Shown here piece by piece: positions 22,097-35,000 of a stretch of 43,516 bases of DNA. A program made the translations under genes and the position numbers. The stretch lies in assembly GCA_000310025.1 (NCBI GenBank), contig FN648622.1, positions 18,858-62,373 on the forward strand, read 5' to 3'. This DNA comes from Ectocarpus siliculosus (lineage: Eukaryota > Sar > Phaeophyceae > Ectocarpales > Ectocarpaceae). The notes beneath the pieces are model-generated. The model had not been told where the DNA came from. It ran no database searches and saw only the letters and a list, made by a program, of their open reading frames with translations. Every line of letters begins with the position of its first letter. Position 1 is the stretch's first letter.

Positions 22097-23531
22097 TTGA
22101 GAGTTCTCCCGACGTATGCTTGACAACACAGAAGAGCGCACACTCTGTGACGTTATTTGTGTACCTCTAAGGAGCCACTTGCGTGGATAACGTAATTCAC
22201 TCGCAAAACGACGCACGGTTTCTGGAACCGTTTGACGTGCATCACACGCGTTCGTGACCGATGGTATGCATACCGCTTTTAAACTCAAAACGTCATTTGT
22301 TTTTAGGTGACTACGGTCAATAGGTGGATTCCGCAGCTTTAGCCTCACCATCGTTGTTCGTGTGCACACCATTTTTCCTTCCCTCCTTCCCTGGTACCAT
22401 AGGTGTGTCACCGCTCACGCCGCCACGGCGATCTCAGTTTAGGGTTTGTTCCGATGCTATCGTACCGCCGCTTTCAGTACGCGAAAAATTCCTGAGCAGA
22501 CGACTCTTCTTTCGCAGGCCCACACGGCACCTGGGCTACTTTTTTTCTCTATCAGAGTGCGAAGTCACCTCCTGTTGGATCGTTTTTTCGATTCGTTTGA
22601 CGCGGAGAGGGCAACCGACCGGTGGACCTACACTTTTCCGTTCACGGTCGTACACGCTTGCTTGTTTGATCGAGTTCATCACAGGGCGGCACACACCAAA
22701 AGCCAACAAGAAGGCTGCACGACGTGGTCACGACGATGATCGGTGCAAAAGGCAGACTGGCACTCTAGTGTCATTTGGAAAAAAAACGGGCGGCAGACTT
22801 CCATTTGATGTTTGCGCTCTAGAATACATGTAGAGTCTTGGCTAGGCCAAAAACACTCGTGAAGAGCACGAACGATGGACGGGTGATGCAGCGTCGGCTG
22901 AGAAGTGACACACAAGAACACAAAATGAGGTACATCGATCAAGCATGAGGAAGCAAAGTGCGACGTGCGTGTCGCCCGGTCAACCGAACATGATGTTGTG
23001 TGTGGCAGCTGCTGTATTTCACTAGATGCAGCAGTGACTCCAACAAAAGCAAATGTCGAGTGCCTCCCTCTGGACAGTGATGCATGCGGGTGTCATCGCA
23101 CAACTTTTTTTTTTTTCATCAGCGCTCCTCACTACATGGGCTCACACACACAGCATTTCCGCCGTGTAGGAGCTCCAATCCGTGGCCACACAGAAGGGCC
23201 CCTCCGCTTGAGGCCCGCTACAACACTAGAGTTGTATGCATATCGAAAGTTACTTAGTGAGATGATTGCGAAAAAAAAAAAAAAAAACTGACCAGACGGC
23301 GAGACTAGCCAGGTTTGGCGGTCGGCCCAAGTCGGCAAGTCGGCCGACTGTTTCAAGTTCCGCCGCCGCAACAGGTTGCCCCGCAAATCGCGTGGTTCCA
23401 CCGCAAAAATATCGAGAGAGGCATTAAGGAATAATAGGCATGCGAGAGAGTGCCTCACGGCTGTGTGCCCGGACAAGTACGCTACCGCAGGCCACGGCTT
23501 TTGTTGTGCGGCATGAGCGAAAGCCTTCCTC
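22097..23531. other. intergenic region upstream of the giant kinase gene
   Basis: About 1.4 kb. The longest frame (22324-22833 +, 169 codons) is pyrimidine-rich with no domain and no splice partners, so I do not call it a gene. T and A homopolymers occur at 23105-23117 and 23271-23287. The promoter of the kinase gene is expected here. Confidence 0.5.
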
Positions 23532-26500
23532 ATGGGTGCAGCAGGCTCAGTGGGCACCAGCTCCACAGCCCCTCGCAAGAGCACCCATAGCTCCGGCAAA
23601 TATGCAGCAGTCGATGGCGAGGTTCAGTCAGCGGAGCAATTCGAAACTAGCGCGAAGGTGTTGGTGTCGAAGTACCATGATCTTCGCCTTAGCAGCAGTG
23701 GTGGAGGCGGAGGCGCTGCTGGTTCTGCACCTTTGTTGGACAACGGTATGGTATCGTTGGCGCCCATGCCATCCCGGTCGTCGTCTCCCCCCCACCCGAA
23801 AGTACGCAATACGAGGCTGTCCGTCCAAAGGCGGCTAGATGGCGTGGCTGAGTCGAAAATTGATGATGAGGTGTGCGTTACGACAGCACCCCCCACCTCT
23901 GGACGGTGAGAGGCTGTTCTGAAACCGGGCATGCTTGTGGAAGTAGCATTGGTTCAGAGGTGGAGTCCCGCCCCGAGGGTATTTCGGGAATGTGCAAGTG
24001 CTCTCGATAGGCCCATATTGCTGTAGCATATTCTATACAAGTAGTAGGGAATGATGTGTCGTTTGGTTTGCTCAGGTTCTGCACTTGTACACGAAAAGCT
24101 TCGTCCAGGTGTCCTTTTGCATCCACGTGTGGTAAAGCAAGGAGATACGCCAAGCTCGCAGAAAGATCTATGGTATCGTTGCAGTAGTATTTTGCGGCGG
24201 GCCGTTCAGCGAGAGCAAAACGCGAACACGGCAAGGCAGGTACGACTGCTGCTGTCGAATTCACGACTCCTCGCAGCCAAATTCATGCCAGTGTGTACAT
24301 ACATCCGAAATGCCAGCGGCCGTTGAATGCCATTAAATTCGATGACGGTTTACCTCACGCGCAGTCAGAATGGAGGCCAGGGCATTAGTGCGAATACCCG
24401 CACGGGGCTGTCTCCGGGGATCGGCAATGTGGCCAACGCCAACAACGGGAATGTGGTAGAGCGTGGAGCTCGAGCGGGGTCATCTTTAGATCACTTCGTT
24501 CATCGCGATGACATGATCGGGTTAGCTCGAGACCTTGGGTAAGCATAAAGCTTGACACGGGTGTCACTCGGCCAGCGAGACCCAGACAAATCATGGAAAT
24601 TTTTTGTATCTATGTTGTGAAAGAGTTCGGCTGCAAAGCTTAAATCGTGCAGCCGGCGCCCTCCATCTATTGTGAACGGCTGCGGCCGAGCGCTCGTCGT
24701 TGCTACAAGTACAGCCGAAGCTCCACCTCCGACTTGACGCCGGGTCTTTCGCTAGACCATATCAATTGCTCGCTCGTCCCAAGAAAGGCGCTCGCTTTTC
24801 CTCTGCCTTGGGTAATTTCCCGCCGTCATATTCACCAAAACACTGCTATTCACGATGGTGTCAAATCAAGGTATGATATCACCCCGGAACAGGCGACGGC
24901 AATGTTCGACATGCTAGACTCTGAACGCCAGGGCAGGGTTTTAGAAAGCGATCTCTTCAAACACTTTCTTCCCCTCCTGGAGAAGACGGGCCTTTCTGGT
25001 CCACCGAGGAAAGAGTCAACGGGGCGGAGGAAGTCGTCAGTGAAAGGGGTAAGGAATTGTGACGCTCTGATCATTGGCCGTCCGATATTGTGAAATGTAA
25101 TGGGATACGTTGTTTTCTTCGCGGATATTGAATTTTCTCTTTGATTGCGGTGCCATCGTTCAAGTTTTAGAAGGACTGGGGCGAAACCCTGCCTGTATTC
25201 CCGAATGCTACATGTGTTCGAAAGCGGACGTCATGGCTGTGTTGCCGGTCTTACCCGGTACAAAACGCAGATGGAGTCAGGCCACACGATCTCAAAGGAC
25301 TGTGCACAGCAAGCTCGTTCTTTGGTTCTGTTGTAGCGATGTTGGCACAATTTTCCTCTCTTTCGGACATATTTTTGGCGCGGTTGTAGTAGTAGACTTA
25401 AGACACTTAATTTGAACCAAACAGAACCGCCCGCCGAGGTAAGAATGGCGAAATATTGTTGTAGATATACATACGTTATCCATGGTTCAACTACCAGGGC
25501 GAGCAACAAATGCGAACGACCCTACCATATTCCCCACGTCCTCGCATACGCCCAACCACTTGCTCCTGTTCAGTCGGTGCCCAGACGCCCACGTCCTAGT
25601 GCCCCTCGTCCATCAGGGCCGAAAACACCACCGCGACCAGCGGGAACCCCTCCCGCAACCGCGAAAAGACGGATTACTTCTCCCACCCCCGGAGGAGGGC
25701 TAAGGGAAACATTCTCCGCCGCTCCTACTACCGTGAATCAGACTTCATCCTCGCCCTCGAATGGCTCCCCACAGGGGCCAAAAAGGAATTCTGCCGCAAG
25801 TGCCGATGGCTTGAATCGAACGTTATCTCCAGGATACCTTCGAGAACGGCCTTCCAAATTCTGGGTCACTCCGGAGCACGGCGGGGGCGGCGATCCTCCT
25901 GCTTCTGGTCCATTCGCTCCCCTCCAAGACCGGGTGGATCCGGTAGAGAGCCGGACTGCTTCTGGTCCGCTCCCTCCTCTCGAAGACCGAGTGGCACCGA
26001 TAGAGCTCGGCGTGGAACGCAACAATGAAACGAAGAACGTGAGCGGTACAAAGGGAACCAGCCACCACCAGACCGAAAGTGAGCAAGGAAAAGAAGCAAC
26101 AGTCACCACCGGTAGGGCGGAAAATGGCACGAACCGGCAGGCAGAGGAGCAAGCCGGAGGTACATCAGGAGCGGCGACCGAGGAGGCTAAAGAAGCTGTC
26201 GCCTCTGGAGATTCAGATGCTGAACCAGCGGTAGATCCGTTGGCCGGCAAAGACGTTCTAGAGTGGACGGCGGCTGACGTGCGGACGTGGATCCGGGCGC
26301 TGCCCCGAGGTTTGGCGACTTTCGCGGAGGCGGAAGCCTTTGCGAAGGGTCGAGTGGATGGGAAGAAGCTTGCGACCCTGACGCTTTCGGACATCAAGCG
26401 CAAAGAGTTTCGTCACGCCAAGTTCAAGGCTAAGGTAGGTGCTGATTGGTCCGTCCGGCTGGCTGATCTCCCCCCGTGTGCCGGTGGTACGCTGCGTAGT

Positions 26501-29042
26501 GCCCGGGTGGGATCACCAAGTCGTCCCACAAGCGCAGCGCGTGGGGCACAAACAAAAGTATAGCCAGAAATGGCAAGCCGACGTAGTTTCTCCGATGCCG
26601 ACATCGGGGTTGATCCGACAGCAGTTCTCCGTTTATCACCGGCTCCGTTTGCTCGGTCCTTACGTTGTTCCGGGTCTCTACGTCCATTCTCAGATACCCA
26701 CGGCACTGTGGGTCGAGATCAAACGGATTCAGCAGACCGTACCTACCCCCGTCACGGCGGTGACGGTGGCGGCGGTAGCGGCCACCACCGCAGCGGCGCT
26801 GCCTTCACGTTTTTCACCGGGGCAAACAATCGTGGACGAGGCCGTCAACACACCCCTTTGCACTGTGAAGCAGTCCGTCGGCCAGGGGGCCTTTGGGGAG
26901 GTTTATCAGGTCGTTTGGACGGGGATCGGGTCAGACAGGGGTTCGACCCTGGCCATGAAGACTGTGCGCCTGGCGGATATAAGCTCGGATGAGCGAGACG
27001 AGTACCGAGTTCTTCTCGTGGAGGAGATCCTGGCGGTGAGGACAATGAACCCCGTCGCCTTTTCTCCATAGCTTTACGGGGGGAAAAAGATTAGGTTTTC
27101 AAGTGGTCGAGAAATCCCCCTTGCAGAGCTTTGCTCTCGGCGTATAATATTTCGAGTGAAAGTGGTTTGTTCACGAACGTGAGGAGTCAGGCTATATTAA
27201 TGGTGCCTCAGTCGTATGAGACGCACAATCCCGTGGTTGACAGAAGATTTTTATGCGACTGCTCGGCTTTCGATTGAGCTCGGCTCGACCCTGTGCACCC
27301 TGCTACTCGTGGCCTCACGTGTGTCGTCTGCTGGCGTTTACCACACGGCTTGCAGGCGGTGCGCGTGAAGCCCCACCCAAACGTCGTTAACGTACGGTTT
27401 GCGCACATCATGGGGTTCTGCAGCGAAAACGAGGAATACTTCTGCTTTGAGGACTTCGTGACCGGCAAGAGCCTCGAGGAACTTGTCGCAGAGGGCGAGG
27501 GAGAGCTGTACGATGGAACCCCGGCCGAGGTGACCCGACGTCGCACTTTTGACGCCAATAGAACTCTCAATGACGCCGTGTCACTCCTCCCTTTTGAACT
27601 GATTCTGCAATAGTCGCCAACGGTAATCCTGATTGAGCGGAACTTCGCATCCGTGCTGTTCTACAACGGGGAGAGCCCGAAATCAACAACTGTATGTTGT
27701 AAATTGCATAGAAGTATGAACGACATCATCTCCGCACGCTTGCCATGGAGGTATTTTCTGATTTTCGAATCCTTCATACTTGTGTCGAAACAATCCTAAA
27801 CATGGAAGTTGACGAGGGAAGAGCCAACCGGTTCAGAGTGAGGTAGTCTGCGCAGCGCTGCATGAAGTTGAGAGATGCCTAAACCTTCTTGATACATACC
27901 AGTTCGCTCTCTCGTAAGAGTCCCTGAATTTCGATTGTTCGGTTCCCCCCACGTGCGACACGTTGACTTTTCGGGATGCATGGATGACTCGTTTTTACTA
28001 TTTATGATGCAGATCCAGGGGCGCCTACTGAGCTATTCCATCCAGCTCGCGCGCGGGCTCGGCCATATTCATCGCTCCGGCGTTCTGCACCAGGTGACGA
28101 ATTCTCGCTTCTTCCGCACTGTTAGTCACCACTCGGGCGAAGGGAACACACCAGATTTATCTCACCACTCTCCGGAGGCCATCATCCCCCGAGGCAAGAA
28201 TCGATCGCCACACCGTTGAGAAGTCGTTTTCCTTAATCGTACAATTTTTTCCTGAGAGAACCGAAAGCGCGCAGCCCTGCCCGTTTTCCTTACACCCACA
28301 TCCATTTTTCGTCTAGGATATTAAATCAGCGAACATTATGGTGAGCAACGACGCGGGACTACTCATCACAGACTTCGGCTTCGCCACCGTGGGGCAGTTC
28401 GGCCCACCACCGCAACTGCCGGCTGAAAAGTCGACCGCGGTTCCCGCCATCGCCTCCACCGCTGCTGGGGTAGAACCAGTGGGAGAAGGTTTGGAAAAAG
28501 GATGTGGTTGCGGCAAATCTTCCCCTTCAGGAAACCCTCAAAGTGGTGTCGACACGGGAAGTGGCAACGAGCCTGAGGTACCATCCGGGTGGATCCCCGG
28601 CTACAGCGAGTCCGGAGGACCCCATACCTCAGCCAGTGGAAACAGGTGCTGCGGCAGCATGGAACGGGACATGAGTGCAGCCGAAGGCAGACAGGAGGCT
28701 AGGACGGCCGCGGGTGGTTCTGCCGAGCAAGCCCAGGTACAGCATTCCTGCCCCGTAGTAGGGACAGGGGCGGGGCCACCCGTGATCACAAAAGTGAGCC
28801 CAGCAACGGCTGCAGCCGAGCCAGCAGGTAGGCGATCCCCGCTAGCGGGGAACGGTGGCGGCCCCGGCGGTGCTGGGAAAGAAATCATGGACGGAAGCGG
28901 GGGGGGGTCGGGGCTTTTGCAACAAAATGGCGATGGCGGAAGGCCGCCGAATCGAGACAGCGTTCTCTTAGGTACCCTCAAAGGGTACACACCAAGATAC
29001 CAGTCCCCGGAAGTTAGCGCAATCATGAAAAAGAAAGATGAA

Positions 29043-29081
<39 letters not shown>

Positions 29082-32000
29082 GTGCAAGAAGGCGGCCGAT
29101 CGATGAAAATCGGAGCCCAACAGGTCGGTGTATGGTTTTGTGAAACGCAAGGCATGATCGCTTCTCCGCAATAGGATTGCAGTTCAGTAGGAAGGCCTCT
29201 CGTGTGCCCGTTGGGTCCCACAGTGCCCGTCCCACTCCGAGCCGAGTCGACACACGTGAGGGACACGCTCAGCCAGGACTCCGTTGTCGTCCGCTCGAAC
29301 CTGGTCCTATGCATTCAAGACAGCATCAATCGAATAGCAAAGTTCCCTTGGTGTTCCAGCACGATCTGCCGAGCAGGCAGTCCCAACACACCATCCAACC
29401 CGCACTGAACGAACCCTGTTGCTTGCACCCTCCTCCTTTCTCCATCTTCGTCCGTCCTAACTCCCATCCTTACCCCACCTTCAGCACCCACCCGCATCAC
29501 GGTCGGAGAAGAATCACGACACGGTCGACGCGTGGCGTTCCCAATTTTCCCACCGGAGCGACATGTGGGCGGCAGGGGTCGTAGTGCTCGAGATGTACGC
29601 GGGCGGTCTGGGGAACCTGCCGGCAGGCCAGGGCGAAAATGCCCTCGAACTACTTGAAACCCTGGTTCGCAATACCGTCGGGCACGACGGTGGGCGTAGA
29701 AACTGTGCAAGCGCAGACGGAGAAGATAAGACCAAGAAAGGGCGAGACACGTTTCTGGTGGATATGCCGGAGGGGGTGCTCGCGGTTTTGCGGGAAGTTT
29801 TCCAGCGAACGGCTGGAAACCGACCGTTTTCAATGGAGGTGGGGTTTTTGTCGGGGTTGCGGCTTTGACTTACGGGCGATAGTTCAGGCACCCGCTTGTA
29901 GACGCCAGGTTTGGGTGTGAGAAAAATTGCCAGGGGCAATTTCGTGGCAAACGCGTGCTAGATGCAGACATTTTTGCTACTATGACTGAGAGCGCTACTC
30001 TTCGGCCTGGAGTTCTGAAAGCCTTTCTGACCAAATACAACATGTCCGCCGCACCACAAGCGCATTAACAACGGAGAAGAGGGAGTGTCTTGCCAGTTGG
30101 TGGCCTACGTGCTCTGTGTCCTCGTCTTGGTAACGTTGAGATTGACAAAGACATCATCAAGATTCTCCAACTCGTTCCCGACGCGCTTGCCCTACTGCTA
30201 TGCCGTGTCACGTTTTTCTCTCTGCCCTTGCCGCCCAGGCGTTGGCGGCACGCCTTTCTGAAACCCTTGGCGGCATGCTGGAGAAAAAGCTCGCCGTTGT
30301 TCCGTGCCCTTCGGCCGGGGCCCCCTCGTCTTCCTCGCTGTGCGAACAGGCGCCGGTCTACGTCGAGTGTGACGAGAATCACGCCAAGGTGAGGCTAAGA
30401 GGATGACTCGGAGTCAACCCGCATCCCAAGAGCTCCAAACATATCCCATGTTTTGAGCGTCATCAACACTGCCCACGAACGTGGTCACGAACAGTATGTT
30501 ATCCTTGGCCGGCATAGACAAAGGGTTGGTTTGTTGCTGCCTTGGTGTGTTGTTGGGCCAATGTCACGAAATGACGGGAGGCCTGTATCTCGTTTGCTTT
30601 CTTGCGCTCGGCTGGAGGCGTAGCGCGGTGTTGGCTCGGTGCACGTTCGCCAGGGTATAGGTATACTTCCTGGAGAACTGACGCAAGAAGGGACACCAAT
30701 TCCACACGTCATTCAGCTTGACGGTATGCGAAGTTCCCTGGTTTCACGCCCATCTAGGGTCAGATGATGGCACAGAAACAAACCAAAGCCCCACCATTTT
30801 TTGCGGCACGGGCGTTTCCTAAGGCCACATGCACAACAAATGGAAAGAGGCACGCAACGTTAAGAAAGCACCACGATTCCTCAACAACATCACGAAGAAA
30901 ATCAATGCGTGCTGCTCTCACCCGAGAACGCGTGACAGTAACCGCGCAAATGCGAGCACGTGCGTTGCTGCTTGTGTCGCGAGGTACGAGCAAACCATCT
31001 CTCATGTTTGCCTGCCGTGGAGAAGTAGCCCATGACAACGCGCCTCCTTTTGCTCCACAACGAACCTCGCGTGGGCAGGTGGGGCGCCTGCATATGTGGC
31101 TTGGGAAAGCCCTCTTCTTGAAGGGCGACGACCGGCGCGAGCAGGCTCTGCAGGAGTACCGGGAGGGCGTGAGGGTACTGCTAGAGAGCGAAGCCGAACG
31201 ACGGTCACCGAGCATGGCTCTCTTCCGTTGGTACCTGGGTAAAGCTCTGCTGGAGAATGGCGAGGTAAAAGCTGTATACAGTACCAGGTGTTCTGCTGCA
31301 AGAACGGGTGGGTGAAAGCAGACCACCAAATCATCGCATGGCTCAAGGCACTCGAAACCATGGTCGACATGAAGGCCGACACAGCTAGTCCTCTGAAATC
31401 TGACATGTTTTTCGCTTGCGCCCCTATCGATCCTTCCGTTGGACCGATATCGCTCCGCCCGCTCGCTCGCCGCACTACCCCTGGCCTTTGTAGATCGACG
31501 AGGCCCTGCCCCACCTCGCAGAGTCGGTTTCGATAGACCCAGAAAATGCCAAGTACCGCCACACCCTCGGCCTGGCCAAGTGCGTCACGGGTGACGAGGC
31601 CGGAGCACGGGAGGATCTCCTCGAGGCAGCGCTACTGGACGAGGAGGACGCAGAAGATCGGTACCAGCTCCGCATGCACCGCATCGACGAGAAGCGGAGA
31701 AAAAGCGCAGAGGAGGAACAGCAGCGCGTTTCACGGTCATTGCAAGAGTCTGAGGGGGCTGGCACGCCGCAGGTTTGACATGTCCCCGCAGTTCTAGCGC
31801 TAGTAGAGTGCGGTGTGCGCCCAAAATATTGGACTGATCGGCTTGAGACTGGTGAGGAACGGTTCTTGCACTAGGTTTGTAAATCATGTCGACCCACGGG
31901 AAAGAGGACATTCCGATTAGTTCATATTTCGCTGAAGGTGTTTAATCGATCACTCCGGTGGGGAGCATTCTTACTTCGCGCTCTTCGTTGTTTCCTTCGA

Positions 32001-35000
32001 AAGCAGTCCCCGTCTGTTCACGTCGCTGCGTTTCACCACCTGTTTTTGTTTCCCCAGGGAGCGGCGTCCCCCAAGCCAGGCGATGCAGAGGAAAGCGGTA
32101 CGCCCCTGGCGGCGACGACACCAAGTGATGAGCCTACCGCCGCAATGTCCGGCTTTGCTCAATCGCGCCTCCTGGCGCTTGAGAGGGCCTCTTCCTCGAC
32201 TCGCACCTATGCCCTCGAGAACCTCAGCGACTACCGGAACCATAAATTGGCGGGCAAACTGATCGGCGACACTTGGGGAAGTGGCGGGGGGGTGGCTCAC
32301 CCCATCGATTACTCTTTTGGGGATAAGAACACCCGAGATGCGGCGACTCTTGCCGAGGTGGGTGGCCCGGCTGCGATCGGGAATCGTGCCCCAAGCTAAT
32401 GTCCCGAGATTGACGACAAACGAGATAGTGCTGTCTCGCCGTGTATTGCTGTATTGACGCGTTTGAGGCTAACACCACCTCTACGTAACTCCTCGCCGTA
32501 GATCGGTAGAACGGGCGGTGGCGCACGGACTGTGGGATTCCTCATCTCTTGACTTTCCCTATGTCTGCAACATCCCCCGTTGTTGCAGGTCCGGCGGTTC
32601 TCTGTCGGAGACGAAATTGTCGGGGGGCCAGACATCTCCGCTTCTGGAAAACCGCTAGAACCACTACACTGTTGCGGCTTCTCTTCTCCGTACGATGACA
32701 CGCGTGTTGACACGGAAGTCGACGGAAGGTTTGTTATCTGCGGTCTCTTGTCCCCAGGACAGGCTAGCCTGCATATTCCGGGAGAAGCGTACACGGCGAC
32801 GAGGTCGACGACGAACCGTTGTCGGCAACAGCCAGACGAGTGCAGCAGGTCTTACCACGTAGTCCACGTTCGGTTCGAGACCGGTAACACTACGCAGGCT
32901 GCTAGTCCTATGTCTGCGACCCCCTCAGTGGCAGAAGCCATAACGGGGGAAATTGGTGACAATCACCTTGGAACGATTGACGAAAGACAGGGCAAGGTTC
33001 GCAGGGCCGGCACCGAGGCGACGGTAGGCCCGGGGGCGGGGTGTTCTTCCGGTGTCACCGGCGGCAACAAGACCGGCAGGTCTTTGTCGTCGTCGCGAAG
33101 CATATCGCCAACGAATCGTCTCGCTCTTCTGAGCTCAACCCGCTGCAAGCGAGAGGAGGAGTACGTCCCAATGCTGAAGGCGACGGGGCGGGCGGCGATG
33201 GTGGGTTTCCACGCGCAGCTGGCGGGAGCGGTGCGGCAGCTGAGGTGGGAGGCTTGCGACCTCACGCTTATCGCCGATGACCTTCCCGGTGCGTGCTTGA
33301 CGCTACGAGAGGCGTGCACGTCCGGCAGTCTGTACCGGGGAACCGGGATAGGGACTAGCAGCAGCAGCAGCCGCGGTCACCACGCGACAAGGGACGATCA
33401 GCGAGTGAACGCGCCGGTGGTGGTGGACAGAATCTTGAAGCTTGCGAAGCAAATGGCCGCAGCGATTCTGCACTGCCACCGCAAAGGGGTGAGCGGGCGT
33501 GAAGTTTGCACTGCATCTAGTAGTGGGCATTGTTCCATGGTTGAGCAGGCGTTATCTGTGGCATACAGCCAGTGGATTTGGATTTGGTCGCGGCACGAGC
33601 TGATCCTACGATGTAAAAGCGCGGGTTGCACGGGATGTTTCTGCGCACAACCAAAACCTAAACTGACGTCGCATGAAGGCACAGAAACCGCACTGGTTCT
33701 CAAAACAAAGACCCGGAAGGGCGCGAGTGCGGAAGGCATGTGTAGAACCAAATCTACACGCGGCTGAAGTCGGTGGGAGGCCTGTCGGAGCAGGCGGGTA
33801 AATACTGCTACGACGATGAACGTTCAATGGCGACTACCGTATACACCCCCTGGACCGATTTTCAAAGCTCGATTACTCCACGACGAAGAGGATGCATAAA
33901 GCTCTCGACCAGACGACTTCAAGGCCGCCGTTCTCGGCGCCCCGGCTCTTCCTGCTGATGATAAAATCGAGCTTTGAAAATTGGTACAGGAGGTGTGTTA
34001 TCGTGTGTCGTATACGGCATGTTTTGACACAGCACCCTCAACAAAGTAGTGTTTAATGGCGAACAGATTGTGGTTCCACGATCAGAAGGATTGAGACGGC
34101 GGGAGAAAAAGGCGGCGCCGTCGCTGTTTCTCTCCCTGTTCTCAACGGGCCTTTGTTCTTCGTCCCATCTTCATTGCCATCGGAAACACGTGTCCGTTGC
34201 ACGTGTGTAAAACAGGTTCTTCTGCGAACTACCACCCCTGACAACGTGCTCGTGACACCTGAGTGGGACGCTATTCTCCGCCCGAACTACTCTCACGCGT
34301 ATGAGGCGCAGAGGTGGACAACCGTTTCCGTTCGCGCTCAGCAACAACAACGGCAGGCCCCCACGCGGTCCGGTGCTAACCTGGATAAACTGCTTGCCGC
34401 TCCATTCACAAACGCCACATCTTTGGACTATCAGGCGAGTAGTCTGAGCAAGCAAGCACTAATAGCGCCATTCCCGAAGGATAGCATGGAACGTGAGGAT
34501 ACAAAATCACGGCGGGAAAAACACTGAGTAACTGCCATGCGGCGACGTCGTTTTGAGCTGGCGTCCGACGTAATGACCTCCGAAGCGTGATCTGGGTGGT
34601 GTGCAGTATGCAGAATCTCGCGAGACCGGGTGAAGGCAATCAATTGACCGGCAAGCGACGGGCGGAAGCGCAAGGGTATCAGTTGCCGCCGATCGTTAAG
34701 ACACGGGTGACGTCATTGTAGTTTCCGACAGAAAACCTTCGCAGGCTTCGCGATGTTCTCCCCCTGTTTCCAAATACTGCCTCATATGCTGTTAACCTTT
34801 GCGCCGCATCCCCTCCATCTCGGGCGAGCGCATTGTTGTCATGAGGTTCCCTCTACACCCAGCGTCCCTTACCGATTTATCGCTGTCGCTCGTTTGCAAC
34901 CACCGTGTAAACGGCGGACACATATCTTCTATGCGCGTGGCGACAACAATAATTTTCGTGCTTCTTGTCCTTGCTGGTTGCACAATCACTGCCGTTCGAA

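Noticed and set aside
22324-22833. 169-codon open frame on the + strand.
   Set aside because: Pyrimidine-rich intergenic sequence with no domain, no splice partners and no coding-like composition.
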